Shown here piece by piece: positions 16,877-26,644 of a DNA stretch of 64,000 nt. The notes beneath the pieces were generated by a model that saw nothing but the letters and a program-made list of their open reading frames with translations, was not told the origin of the DNA and made no database searches. The first letter of the stretch is position 1, and every line of letters begins with the position of its first letter. The DNA is taken from assembly GCF_005938215.1 (NCBI RefSeq), contig NZ_VCPD01000001.1, positions 682,001 to 746,000 of the forward strand, written 5' to 3'. Position numbers and translations under genes: made by a program. The DNA is from Ruegeria sediminis. Lineage in GTDB: Bacteria > Pseudomonadota > Alphaproteobacteria > Rhodobacterales > Rhodobacteraceae.

Positions 16877-17686
16877 TCAGTCGTTTGCGACCGGGCCTTG
16901 CCCGAGCCTGCCGAAGAGGTCGTCCAGATAGGCGGTCTCTTCCGCCATGCCGAAGGGCGCGTTGACCACGAACATGCCCGAACCGATCATGCGGTGCCCT
17001 TCCCTTGCGGCGGGAAAGCCGACCTCGTGGCAGACCGCCTTGGGCAGGTTCTGGCGCTTCAGGGCCGCGACCATCGGCTTGTGGCGCTCATCGGTAAGGA
17101 TCGGGTACCACAGGGCGATGATCCCCACGTTCCATTTCCGGTGCAACTTGGCGATGAGACCGGGGAGCCGGTCATAGTCGGACTTGACCTCGTAGCTGGG
17201 ATCGATCAGCAGCATGCCCCGCCGTGGCGTGGGAGGCAGCAGCGACTGCGCCAGTTTGAACCCGTCCTGCCGGTAGACCCTGGCCCCATGAGCGGTCAGC
17301 GCCGTGACCAGCGCCGCATGTTCCTGCGGGTGCAGTTCGGCGAAATGCAGGCTGTCCTGCGGCCTGAGCAGACTTGCCGCGATCAGCGGCGAGCCGGGAT
17401 AGGCCGCCGCCCCGTGTTCGTTCCGCACTTTCGCGATGGCGCGGGCCAAAGGATGGGCTGCATCGAACCAGTCTTCGCGCTGCGCCCGCCCGATCCCGGC
17501 GGCCGCCTCGCCGGTCCTGACCGCCTCGTCGGCGTCAAGCCGGTACAGCCCTCGGCCCGAATGCGTCTCGACATAGCTCAGCGGCTTGTCCTTCTGCGTC
17601 AGATAGGACAGGATTCGGGCCAGCAGGGCGTGCTTGTGAACATCGGCCAGGTTGCCGGCGTGATAAATGTGTTGATAAGACAGCAT
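16877..17686 (-). CDS. rlmJ: 23S rRNA (adenine-2030-N6)-methyltransferase
   Basis: A 269-residue RlmJ/YhiR-family protein. The family N-terminus YQHIYHAGNLADVHKH, the SAM-site segment YVETHSGRGLY and the catalytic N6-adenine motif DPSYE (about residue 167) are all seen. It methylates one adenine of 23S rRNA. Start MLSYQH at 17686 fits the family. The gene is divergent from mreB with a 156-base spacer. Confidence 0.92.
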   Translation of the reverse strand: MLSYQHIYHAGNLADVHKHALLARILSYLTQKDKPLSYVETHSGRGLYRLDADEAVRTGEAAAGIGRAQREDWFDAAHPLARAIAKVRNEHGAAAYPGSPLIAASLLRPQDSLHFAELHPQEHAALVTALTAHGARVYRQDGFKLAQSLLPPTPRRGMLLIDPSYEVKSDYDRLPGLIAKLHRKWNVGIIALWYPILTDERHKPMVAALKRQNLPKAVCHEVGFPAAREGHRMIGSGMFVVNAPFGMAEETAYLDDLFGRLGQGPVAND

Positions 17687-17748
17687 CTTGCCTTCTAATG
17701 TCCTTCCAAAAAAGGCGGAAAGGCGCTGATTGACGCGGAATCAGGCCT

Positions 17749-17776
17749 TTTACAGGGCGGCTTGGCACCCTATAAG
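17749..17776 (+). promoter_or_regulatory. putative promoter of the mreB operon
   Basis: TTTACA (17749-17754), 16-base spacer, TATAAG (17771-17776), which leaves about 60 bases of untranslated leader before mreB at 17843. Both hexamers are good for this G+C-rich DNA; nothing experimental supports the call. Confidence 0.4.
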
Positions 17777-17824
17777 TCATCCGTCCCGAACCCGTCGAGT
17801 CGAGGGCAAGGCAAAAAATTCTGA

Positions 17825-18889
<1,065 letters not shown>

Positions 18890-18950
18890 GGCGCACACTC
18901 TCTGAAGAGCGGGTCAAGACAACGGCGCGAACCGCACCAGGAGGAGTCCT

Positions 18951-19853
18951 GTGGCCAAGGACAGATCACAGCGCGAGGATTACTCTGCCCCCCTGCGCCG
19001 GTTGCTTCTGGGGGTCATCCTGTTGTGCCTGCTGGGGATTTTTCTGGTCTGGCGGATCGACAGCCCGAGGGTCGAACGGTTTCGCGCGCAGGTGGTCGAC
19101 AAGGTCGTCCCCTCGATGGATTGGGCCATGGTTCCCGTCACCGCCACCGTCAACCTGGTCCGCGATTTTCAAAGCTATCAGCGGCTGAGCGAGCAGAACC
19201 GCGAATTGCGCAGCGAATTGCGCCGGATGCGGGCCTGGAAAGAGGCCGCGCTGCAGCTCGAGCAGGAAAACGCGCGGCTTCTCGACCTCAACAACGTCCG
19301 TCTCGACCCGCGCCTGACCTACGTCACCGGCGTGGTGATGGCCGACAGCGGCTCGCCATTCCGGCAATCGGTGCTGCTGAATGTCGGCGAACGCGACGGC
19401 ATCGTCGACGGCTGGGCCGCGATGGACGGTATCGGGCTGGTCGGCCGGATCTCGGGCGTCGGGTCGGAAACCTCGCGCGTGATCCTGATTTCCGACGCCG
19501 CAAGCGCCATTCCCGCGACGATCCAGCCGTCGGGCCAGACCGCGCTGGTTGCTGGCGACAACACGGCGGCGCCGGTTATCGATTTTCTCGAGAACCGCGA
19601 TCTCGTGCGGCCCGGAGACCGGGTCATCACCTCGGGCGACGGCGGCGTGTTTCCCGCCGGCATCCTGATCGGCCAGGTCGCGCAGGACCCCGGCGGCCGG
19701 CTTCGGGTCCGGCCCTCAGCCGACTTCGAGCGTTTGGAGTTCCTGCGCGTGCTCCGCTATCACCCTGCCGAGCCGATCCACGATCCGGGCGGGCTCGTAG
19801 GAACGAGAGCCCCCGAACCGGCCCCGCTGCCCGAGGAGGCCGCGGATGGATAG
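18951..19853 (+). CDS. mreC: rod shape-determining protein MreC
   Basis: A 300-residue bitopic membrane protein: one helix at about residues 20-40 (LLLGVILLCLLGIFLVWRI), a coiled coil at about 75-110 (SEQNRELRSELRRMRAW), then the beta-rich periplasmic MreC domain. It links MreB filaments to PBP2/RodA. The start is a GTG at 18951 preceded by GGAGGAG; no upstream ATG fits. The gene overlaps mreD by 8 bases. Confidence 0.95.
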   Translation: MAKDRSQREDYSAPLRRLLLGVILLCLLGIFLVWRIDSPRVERFRAQVVDKVVPSMDWAMVPVTATVNLVRDFQSYQRLSEQNRELRSELRRMRAWKEAALQLEQENARLLDLNNVRLDPRLTYVTGVVMADSGSPFRQSVLLNVGERDGIVDGWAAMDGIGLVGRISGVGSETSRVILISDAASAIPATIQPSGQTALVAGDNTAAPVIDFLENRDLVRPGDRVITSGDGGVFPAGILIGQVAQDPGGRLRVRPSADFERLEFLRVLRYHPAEPIHDPGGLVGTRAPEPAPLPEEAADG

Positions 19854-20382
19854 AACCCTCACGCACCTCTGGCTGATGCGGGCGCTCTATATGTTCCTGG
19901 CGCTGCTGATCCTGTTTTTCCACCTGCTCCCCTTGGGCACCCTGCCCGCCAGATGGGCACCGCCGGATCTGCTGATCGCTCTGACCTTCGCGTGGGTGCT
20001 GCGACGCCCGGACTATGTCCCGATCCTCAGCGTCGCGGTCGTGATGCTGACGGCGGATCTGTTGTTGCAGCGCCCCCCCGGCCTGCTTGCCGCGCTGGTT
20101 GTTGGCGGACGGGCCTATCTGCGGTCGGCTTCGGCCGGGATGCGGGATATCGGCTTTGCCGGCGAATGGATCACGGTCGGCGTCGTTCTTGCGGCGATCG
20201 CCCTGCTCAACCGCGTCATCCTCGGCATCACCGCCGTCCAGCAGGCGCCCTTGCTGCTGGTCCTGATCCAGCTCGTCCTGACGATCGCCGTCTACCCGCT
20301 GGTTGTCTGGATCAGCCAGAGCCTGTTCCGGGTGCGCCGTCAGGCGTTGAAGAAATCCGACGCACTTGGAGTCCGCGCATGA
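19846..20382 (+). CDS. mreD: rod shape-determining protein MreD
   Basis: A 178-residue polytopic membrane protein with about five hydrophobic helices, the size of MreD. The start at 19846 has GAGGAGG before it and overlaps the end of mreC; its stop overlaps the mrdA start as ATGA (20379-20382), which suggests coupled translation. MreD is part of the elongasome membrane core with MreC, PBP2 and RodA. Confidence 0.9.
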   Translation: MDRTLTHLWLMRALYMFLALLILFFHLLPLGTLPARWAPPDLLIALTFAWVLRRPDYVPILSVAVVMLTADLLLQRPPGLLAALVVGGRAYLRSASAGMRDIGFAGEWITVGVVLAAIALLNRVILGITAVQQAPLLLVLIQLVLTIAVYPLVVWISQSLFRVRRQALKKSDALGVRA

Positions 20383-22325
20383 AACGGAACCCCAAGGAGC
20401 TTGACCGAATGCAGCGGCGATTTTCGCGCCGGGCCATCGTGCTCGGCGGGGTGCAGGCTGCGTTCGTGGGCGCGCTGGCGACGCGCATGCGCTACATGCA
20501 GGTCGAGCAGGCCGACCAGTTCCGCCTGCTGGCAGAGGAAAACCGGATCAACATCCGCCTGATTCCGCCGACGCGCGGCAAAATCTACGACCGGAACGGC
20601 CAGATCATTGGTCAGAACGCGCCCTCCTACCGGATCGTCATCGTGCGTGAAGATGCGGGTGACGTGGACGCGGTGATCGCCAACCTGTCGAAACTGATCC
20701 CGCTGCAGGAAGAGGAACTTGAACGCGCGCGCACCGAAATGCGCCGCTCGGCCCCATTTCTACCCGTGACCATCGCAGATCAGGTGACGTGGGAGGACAT
20801 TTCAAAGGTCGCCATCAACGCGCCGGCGCTGCCGGGTATCACGCCCGAAGTCGGCCTTGCCCGCCACTATCCGCGCTACGAGGATTTCGCGCATGTCGTG
20901 GGCTACGTGGGCCCGGTCAGCGACTATGACCTGAGCCAGTTGTCCGACCCCGAACCGGTGCTGCGCATCCCGCGGTTCCAGATCGGCAAAGTCGGTCTCG
21001 AAGCCAAGCAGGAGGAGGTTCTGCGCGGCAAGGCCGGTGCCAAGCGGGTCGAAGTCAACGCGACCGGCCGGATCATGCGCGAGTTGGACCGGCAGGAAGG
21101 GCAGGCCGGGGCCGACCTGCAGCTTTCGGTCGATGCCGACTTGCAGCAATACATACAGGCTCGCCTGAGCGGCGAAAGCGCCGCAGCCGTAGTGATGGAC
21201 TGTGAAACCGGCGATCTGCGGGCCATCTGCTCGGCCCCAAGCTTCGACCCCAACCTGTTCGTGCGGGGAATCTCGGTCGCGGATTACCGCGCTCTGACCG
21301 AAGACAAGTACCGACCGCTGTCCAACAAATCCGTTCAGGGCACCTATCCCCCGGGGTCGACCTTCAAGATGATCACCGCCATGGCGGCCCTGGAGGCAGG
21401 TGTCATGGGACCCAGTGACGGGGTCTACTGTCCCGGCTACCTCAAGGTCGGAAGCCGCCGCTTCCACTGCTGGAAGCGCGGCGGCCACGGCCGGATCGAC
21501 CTGCTCAATTCGCTGATGCAGAGTTGCGACGTCTATTACTACGATATGGCGCTGAAGGTCGGCATCGACAGGATCTCGGAAATGTCGCGGATGTTCGGGC
21601 TTGGGATCCGTCATGACATTCCGATGTCGGCCGTCGCCGAAGGGCTGGCGCCGAACCAGGACTGGAAACGGACCGTACACGGCCAGGAATGGCTGGTCGG
21701 CGACACCGCCAACGCCTCCATCGGGCAGGGCTTCATGCTGGCGTCGCCATTGCAACTGGCGGTCATGACGGCGCGGCTTGCCACCGGGCGCTCGGTCACG
21801 CCGCGGCTGGTCAAGTCGATCGACGGGGTCGAACAGCCCACGGGCGCAGGCGAGGCGTTGCCTGTGGACATGAACAACCTGAACCAAGTGCGCCGCGCCA
21901 TGTTCGCGGTGTCCAATGACCGGCGCGGCACGGCCTATCGCAGCCGCATCATCGAGGACGTCTACCGCATGGCCGGCAAGACCGGCACCAGCCAGGTGCG
22001 CAACATCACCGCCGCCGAACGCGCCGCGGGCGTGATCCGCAACGAGGATCTGCCGTGGGAGCGCCGCGACCATGCGCTCTATGTCTGTTTTGCGCCCTAC
22101 GACAATCCCAAATATGCCGTCTCGGTCGTCGTCGAGCATGGCGGCGGCGGCTCCAAGGCCGCCGCGCCGGTGGCCCGCGACATCATCCTGCAGGCGCTCT
22201 ATGGCGGCACGCCACCGCTCGAGGCATATCCCGTTGCCGACCGGGACCATATCAAGGAACAGCAGCTACGCCTGGAAAGCGACCAGCGCCCCAAGGCGCG
22301 GCCCGATGAAAAGGACCGCGCATGA
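20379..22325 (+). CDS. mrdA: penicillin-binding protein 2
   Basis: The elongasome transpeptidase, 648 residues from the ATG at 20379. One N-terminal membrane helix (about 18-36), the class B dimerisation domain, then the transpeptidase: SxxK at S327-K330 (GSTFK), SxN-equivalent S382-C383-D384 and KTG at K534. All catalytic motifs are intact. It cross-links peptidoglycan with RodA as glycosyltransferase. Overlaps mreD and rodA by 4 bases each. The longer frame that opens far upstream inside mreD is out-of-register antisense-like sequence and is not used. Confidence 0.96.
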   Translation: MKRNPKELDRMQRRFSRRAIVLGGVQAAFVGALATRMRYMQVEQADQFRLLAEENRINIRLIPPTRGKIYDRNGQIIGQNAPSYRIVIVREDAGDVDAVIANLSKLIPLQEEELERARTEMRRSAPFLPVTIADQVTWEDISKVAINAPALPGITPEVGLARHYPRYEDFAHVVGYVGPVSDYDLSQLSDPEPVLRIPRFQIGKVGLEAKQEEVLRGKAGAKRVEVNATGRIMRELDRQEGQAGADLQLSVDADLQQYIQARLSGESAAAVVMDCETGDLRAICSAPSFDPNLFVRGISVADYRALTEDKYRPLSNKSVQGTYPPGSTFKMITAMAALEAGVMGPSDGVYCPGYLKVGSRRFHCWKRGGHGRIDLLNSLMQSCDVYYYDMALKVGIDRISEMSRMFGLGIRHDIPMSAVAEGLAPNQDWKRTVHGQEWLVGDTANASIGQGFMLASPLQLAVMTARLATGRSVTPRLVKSIDGVEQPTGAGEALPVDMNNLNQVRRAMFAVSNDRRGTAYRSRIIEDVYRMAGKTGTSQVRNITAAERAAGVIRNEDLPWERRDHALYVCFAPYDNPKYAVSVVVEHGGGGSKAAAPVARDIILQALYGGTPPLEAYPVADRDHIKEQQLRLESDQRPKARPDEKDRA

Positions 22326-23461
22326 GCTATCTTGAGTACGCGGTCAAATCCACGCCATCCGGTTTCCGCAAGATCCTCTACATGAACTGGCCGCTCACCC
22401 TGCTTCTGATCAGCGTGGCGAGCGCCGGGTTCCTGATGCTCTATTCCGTTGCGGGCGGGTCGTTCACGCCTTGGGTCGAACCCCAGGTGAAACGCTTCGG
22501 GCTTGGGCTTGCCGTCATGTTCGTCGTGGCCTTCGTACCGATCTGGTTCTGGCGCAACATGGCCGCTGTCGCCTATCTGGTGTCCATCGTCCTGCTGATC
22601 CTCGTCGAACTCGTCGGCACGGTCGGTATGGGCGCGCAGCGGTGGATCGACCTGGGGTTCATGCGCCTGCAGCCTTCGGAGCTGATGAAGATCACGCTGG
22701 TGATGCTGCTGGCGGCCTATTACGACTGGCTGCCTGAACAAAAGACCTCGCGCCCGTTCTGGGTACTGCTGCCGGTCATCATGATCCTGGTCCCAACCTT
22801 CCTGGTACTTCGCCAGCCGGATCTCGGAACCTCGATCCTGCTGCTGGCGGCGGGCGGCGGTCTGATGTTCCTTGCCGGCGTTCACTGGGCGTATTTCGCG
22901 GCGGTGATCGCCGCGGCCGTCGGGCTTGTTTCGACGGTGTTCAAGAGCCGCGGCACCGAATGGCAGTTGCTGAAGGATTACCAGTTCCGCCGCATCGACA
23001 CCTTTCTCGACCCGTCCACGGATCCGCTGGGCGCGGGCTATCACATCACGCAGTCCAAGATCGCCCTGGGGTCGGGGGGGTGGAGCGGTCGGGGCTTCAT
23101 GCAGGGCACCCAGTCGCGGCTGAATTTCCTGCCGGAAAAGCACACCGACTTCATCTTCACGACGCTGGCCGAGGAGTTCGGCTTTGTCGGCGGTTTCTCC
23201 CTGCTCATCCTCTATGCTCTGATCCTTGTCTTCTGCATGGCCACCGCGCTTGCGACCAAGGACAGGTTCTCGTCCCTCGTGACGCTGGGAATTTCCCTGA
23301 ACTTCTTCCTCTTTTTCGCGGTGAACATGTCGATGGTCATGGGCCTGGCGCCGGTCGTGGGCGTGCCGCTGCCGATGGTCAGCTACGGCGGTTCGGCCAT
23401 GCTGGTCCTCATGGCGGCGTTCGGCATCGTGCACAGCGCCAACATCCATCGCCCCAGATGA
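22322..23461 (+). CDS. rodA: peptidoglycan glycosyltransferase RodA
   Basis: A 379-residue SEDS-family polytopic protein with about ten helices. Family marks: GAQRWIDLGFMRLQPSELMK, RQPDLGTS, and near the C-terminus PLPMVSYGGSAML. It polymerises lipid II for lateral growth together with PBP2, encoded just upstream with an ATGA overlap. Last member of the shape operon; the next gene begins 19 bases later and may be cotranscribed. Confidence 0.96.
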   Translation: MSYLEYAVKSTPSGFRKILYMNWPLTLLLISVASAGFLMLYSVAGGSFTPWVEPQVKRFGLGLAVMFVVAFVPIWFWRNMAAVAYLVSIVLLILVELVGTVGMGAQRWIDLGFMRLQPSELMKITLVMLLAAYYDWLPEQKTSRPFWVLLPVIMILVPTFLVLRQPDLGTSILLLAAGGGLMFLAGVHWAYFAAVIAAAVGLVSTVFKSRGTEWQLLKDYQFRRIDTFLDPSTDPLGAGYHITQSKIALGSGGWSGRGFMQGTQSRLNFLPEKHTDFIFTTLAEEFGFVGGFSLLILYALILVFCMATALATKDRFSSLVTLGISLNFFLFFAVNMSMVMGLAPVVGVPLPMVSYGGSAMLVLMAAFGIVHSANIHRPR

Positions 23462-23480
23462 CCTGCCGCGAGGTGTGCGA

Positions 23481-24413
23481 ATGACCGTCAATGTGCTTTT
23501 CTCCGCGCGCCGTGAACTGTGGCCGATCTATGAACCGCTGCTGTCCCGGGGCCTTTCTGATGCGGGCCTCGACTTCGCCTTGGGCACCGAACTTGAGCCC
23601 GCAGAGGTCGACTATGTGGTCTACGCGCCCAACGGAGGGTTGCGCGACTTTTCCCCCCTCACGCGGCTTAGGGCGGTGCTCAGCCTCTGGGCCGGTGTCG
23701 AGAACATTGCCGACAACGAAACGCTGACGGTGCCGCTTGCCCGGATGGTGGATCACGGCCTGACCCAGGGCATGACCGAATGGGTGGTCGGGCACGTCCT
23801 GCGCTACCACCTTGGAATGGACGCCCACATCAACGCCGCCGAGGGCGAATGGAATCCGGTCGCACCGCCGCTGGCTGCGGACCGGAGCGTCAGCATCCTT
23901 GGCCTCGGCGTTCTGGGCGAGGCCGCGGCCCGCGCGCTTGCCGCCCTGAACTTTCGCGTCACCGGCTGGAGCCGGTCGCGCAAGGACATTCCGGGCGTCA
24001 CCTGCCTGCATGGTCCTGAGGGACTGCGCCGCGCCCTGTCAGATGCCGAGATCGTCGTGCTCCTGCTGCCGAACACGGCGGCGACCGAGAACACCCTCAA
24101 CCCGGAAACCCTGGCCCTGCTTCCCAAAGGCGCACGGATCATCAATCCCGGACGCGGCCAGTTGATCGATGACGATGCGCTGCTGGTGGCGCTGGATGAG
24201 GGTCAGGTCGGCCACGCAACGCTGGACGTATTCCGCACCGAGCCCCTGCCGCCGGAACACCCTTACTGGTCCCATCCCAACGTGACCGTCACCCCGCACA
24301 TCGCATCGGAAACGCGGCCCGCCACCGCCGCGCAGGTCATTTGCGAGAACATCCGGCGCGGCGAAGCGGGCAAGCCGTTCCTGCACCTGGTCGATCGCTC
24401 GCTCGGGTACTGA
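23481..24413 (+). CDS. ghrA: glyoxylate/hydroxypyruvate reductase A-like 2-hydroxyacid dehydrogenase
   Basis: A 310-residue NAD(P)H-dependent dehydrogenase that reduces 2-oxo acids such as glyoxylate. The Rossmann motif GLGVLGEAAARAL is at about residues 139-151; then come LLPNT, the NPGRGQLIDDDAL loop, the catalytic Arg/Glu region (DVFRTEPLPPEHP) and HIAS with the active-site histidine. The ATG at 23481 has GAGGTG before it and is preferred to the GTG at 23475. It follows rodA by 19 bases, an odd neighbour for a shape operon but plausibly read through. Confidence 0.88.
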   Translation: MTVNVLFSARRELWPIYEPLLSRGLSDAGLDFALGTELEPAEVDYVVYAPNGGLRDFSPLTRLRAVLSLWAGVENIADNETLTVPLARMVDHGLTQGMTEWVVGHVLRYHLGMDAHINAAEGEWNPVAPPLAADRSVSILGLGVLGEAAARALAALNFRVTGWSRSRKDIPGVTCLHGPEGLRRALSDAEIVVLLLPNTAATENTLNPETLALLPKGARIINPGRGQLIDDDALLVALDEGQVGHATLDVFRTEPLPPEHPYWSHPNVTVTPHIASETRPATAAQVICENIRRGEAGKPFLHLVDRSLGY

Positions 24414-24431
24414 CCGCACGCATCGCTTCAC

Positions 24432-24475
24432 CTTTTCGGAAATACTCCCGCCGGAGGCTGCGCCCGCATGGGCGC
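24432..24475 (-). terminator. double hairpin between converging genes, with a CCTCCGGCGGGAG element
   Basis: Two elements: GCGCCC-GCAT-GGGCGC (24460-24475) and, on the minus strand, CCTCCGGCGGGAGTATTTCC (stem CTCC/GGAG) at about 24438-24457. They lie between the ends of ghrA (24413) and the M3 peptidase (24486), so they could stop transcription from both sides. The second element resembles a short intergenic motif that I remember as frequent at gene ends in Rhodobacteraceae; I cannot confirm that here. Confidence 0.5.
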
Positions 24476-24485
24476 AAATCGGTGC

Positions 24486-26501
24486 TCAGGCAGCAATAAG
24501 GCCGCGCCCCTTGAGCAGCGCCTCAACCCCGGGCAAGCGCCCGCGGAAGGCAAGATAAAGCTCCTCGGCCTCTTTCGAACCGCCGGTGGAAAGAATGTAG
24601 TCTTCCAGCGCGCGAGCCCGCTCGGGATCGAAGGCGCTGCCTGCCTCTTCGAACGCGGCGAAGGCATCGGCATCCATGACCTCGGACCACATGTAGCTGT
24701 AGTAGCCAGAGCTGTACCCATCGCCGGAAAACACATGGGCGAAATGCGGCGTGGCATGCCGCATTCCGATCGCGTGCGGCATACCGATTTCAGCCAGCAC
24801 CTCGGCCTGGGCCGCCATCGGATCGGCGGGCGCGGGGCCATCGTGAAACGCCAGATCGACCAGCGCCGAGGCGACATATTCCACGGTCTGAAAGCCCATG
24901 TCGAAATTCGCGGCCTTGAGAACCTTGTCCAGCAATTCCTGCGGCATCGCTTCGCCGGTTTCCGCATGGGTGGCGAATTCCGACAGGACCTCGGGAACCT
25001 CCAGCCAGTGTTCATAAAGCTGGCTGGGCAATTCCACGAAATCGCGGGCGACGCTGGTGCCCGAGATGCTTTCATAGGTCACGTTCGACAGCATCTGGTG
25101 CAGGGCGTGGCCGAATTCGTGAAACAGTGTCTTTGCATCGTCATAGGACAGCAGCGCCGGATCACCCTTGGCGAAGTTGCAGACGTTGATGACGACCGGC
25201 GTCTGTTCCTTGGGGAATTTTGCCTGGGCCCGCATCGCGCTGCACCACGCGCCCGAGCGTTTCGAGCCTCGCGCGAAATAGTCGCCGACGAACACCGCCA
25301 AATGCCTGCCGTTCCGCGTCACCTCCCAGGCCCGGCAGTCCGGGTGGTAGAGCGGCACATCCAAGGGTTTGAACTCCAGCCCGAACAGGCGGTTCGCGCA
25401 GGCGAAAGACGCCTCGATCATCCGGTCGAGCTGCAAATAGGGTTTCAGCGCGGCCTCATCGAGATCATGTTCGGCCTTGCGCCGCTTTTCGGCATAGTAA
25501 CGCCAGTCCCAGGGTTCCAGCGGGCCGTTGACCCCATCCGCGCGCAGCATTTCGGTCATCGCTTCCGCATCCGCTTCGGCCCGTGCCCTGGCCGGTTCCC
25601 ATACCTGCATCAGCAACTCGCGCACCCGTTCCGGCGTTCCGGCCATCTCGGTTTCCAGCTTGTACGCGGCGAAGTTCGGATAGCCGAGCAGCTTGGCCCG
25701 TTCCTCGCGCAGCTTCAGGATTTCCGCCGCGATCTTGCGGTTGTCGGTTTCCCCGCCATTGGCGCCACGCGCGGCCCAGGCCCGATAGGCAGTCTCGCGC
25801 AGGTCGCGCCGTGGCGAGAACTGAAGGAACGGCACGATCAGCGAGCGCGACAACGTCACGACCGGCCCGTCGGCGCCCTTTTCCCGTCCCGCGGCGCGGG
25901 CTGCATCGACGACGAATCCCGGCAGGCCGGCCAGATCGTCTTCGGCCAGCGGCATGAACCACGCGCGCTCGTCGGCGAGAAGATTCTGCGTGAAGGCGGT
26001 GCCCAAAGTCGCAAGGCGCGCCTTGATCTCCTTCATGCGCTTTTCTTCGGCCCCTTCCAGCGCGGCCCCGGCGCGGACAAGGCCGCGATGGGTCAGCATC
26101 AGCACGCGCTGCTGTTCGTCCGTCAGATCCAGTTCCTTGCGCCGGCTCCAGAGTTCCGCCACGCGGCGAAACAGGTCCTTGTTGGCCGAGATGTTCGAGT
26201 AATGCGCAGCCAACCGCGGCGAAAACTCGCGCTGCAATGCCTCGCGCCGGGGATTGCTGTCGGCCCCGGCCACGGTGAAGAACACCGACAACACCTTGTC
26301 CAGCTGTTCTCCTGCGGCCTCCAGCGCCTCGACCGTGTTGGCAAAGTCCGGAGTATCGGGATTGCCTGCAATCGCCTCGATCTCCGCGTTGTGTGCGGCC
26401 AGCGCCAGATCCAGCGCAGGAGCGAAGTCATCGTCGCCGATCTGCGCGAACGGAGCGATATCGAACGGGGTCCGCCAGTCGGCAAGGATCGGATTGGTCA
26501 T
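24486..26501 (-). CDS. M3-family zinc metallopeptidase (oligopeptidase A/dipeptidyl carboxypeptidase type)
   Basis: A 671-residue cytoplasmic metallopeptidase. The zinc site HEFGH appears in LFHEFGHALHQML, with the downstream ESISGTSVARDFVELPSQ stretch that supplies the third ligand and substrate pocket. The all-helical arrangement and length match Dcp/PrlC (about 680). No signal peptide, so it degrades peptides in the cytoplasm, for example cleaved signal peptides. Start MTNPIL at 26501 fits the family. It is divergent from the PLP-enzyme gene. Confidence 0.92.
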   Translation of the reverse strand: MTNPILADWRTPFDIAPFAQIGDDDFAPALDLALAAHNAEIEAIAGNPDTPDFANTVEALEAAGEQLDKVLSVFFTVAGADSNPRREALQREFSPRLAAHYSNISANKDLFRRVAELWSRRKELDLTDEQQRVLMLTHRGLVRAGAALEGAEEKRMKEIKARLATLGTAFTQNLLADERAWFMPLAEDDLAGLPGFVVDAARAAGREKGADGPVVTLSRSLIVPFLQFSPRRDLRETAYRAWAARGANGGETDNRKIAAEILKLREERAKLLGYPNFAAYKLETEMAGTPERVRELLMQVWEPARARAEADAEAMTEMLRADGVNGPLEPWDWRYYAEKRRKAEHDLDEAALKPYLQLDRMIEASFACANRLFGLEFKPLDVPLYHPDCRAWEVTRNGRHLAVFVGDYFARGSKRSGAWCSAMRAQAKFPKEQTPVVINVCNFAKGDPALLSYDDAKTLFHEFGHALHQMLSNVTYESISGTSVARDFVELPSQLYEHWLEVPEVLSEFATHAETGEAMPQELLDKVLKAANFDMGFQTVEYVASALVDLAFHDGPAPADPMAAQAEVLAEIGMPHAIGMRHATPHFAHVFSGDGYSSGYYSYMWSEVMDADAFAAFEEAGSAFDPERARALEDYILSTGGSKEAEELYLAFRGRLPGVEALLKGRGLIAA

Positions 26502-26644
26502 GCGTTTCTCCTTTGCCGGTCAAGCTAGGAGCGCGGCCGGGAATGGTCCAGAGCCACAGCGCACAAAACGGCATCACCAGTCGTCATGCCACTTGCATCC
26601 CGCATCGGCGTTTCGCAGGCTCGCCCGCAAAGGGAGACCCGGAC

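Noticed and set aside
14820..16931. 703-codon plus frame opposite the cyclase-TPR gene
   Set aside because: The minus strand has a complete cyclase with all catalytic residues; the plus frame is its shadow.
20802..22250. 482-codon minus frame opposite mrdA
   Set aside because: Antisense to PBP2, which has SxxK, SCD and KTG in order.
26502..26644. Possible S-adenosylmethionine riboswitch before the Cys/Met PLP enzyme
   Set aside because: No SAM-II-like pseudoknot core or other riboswitch consensus could be seen in the 143-base spacer.
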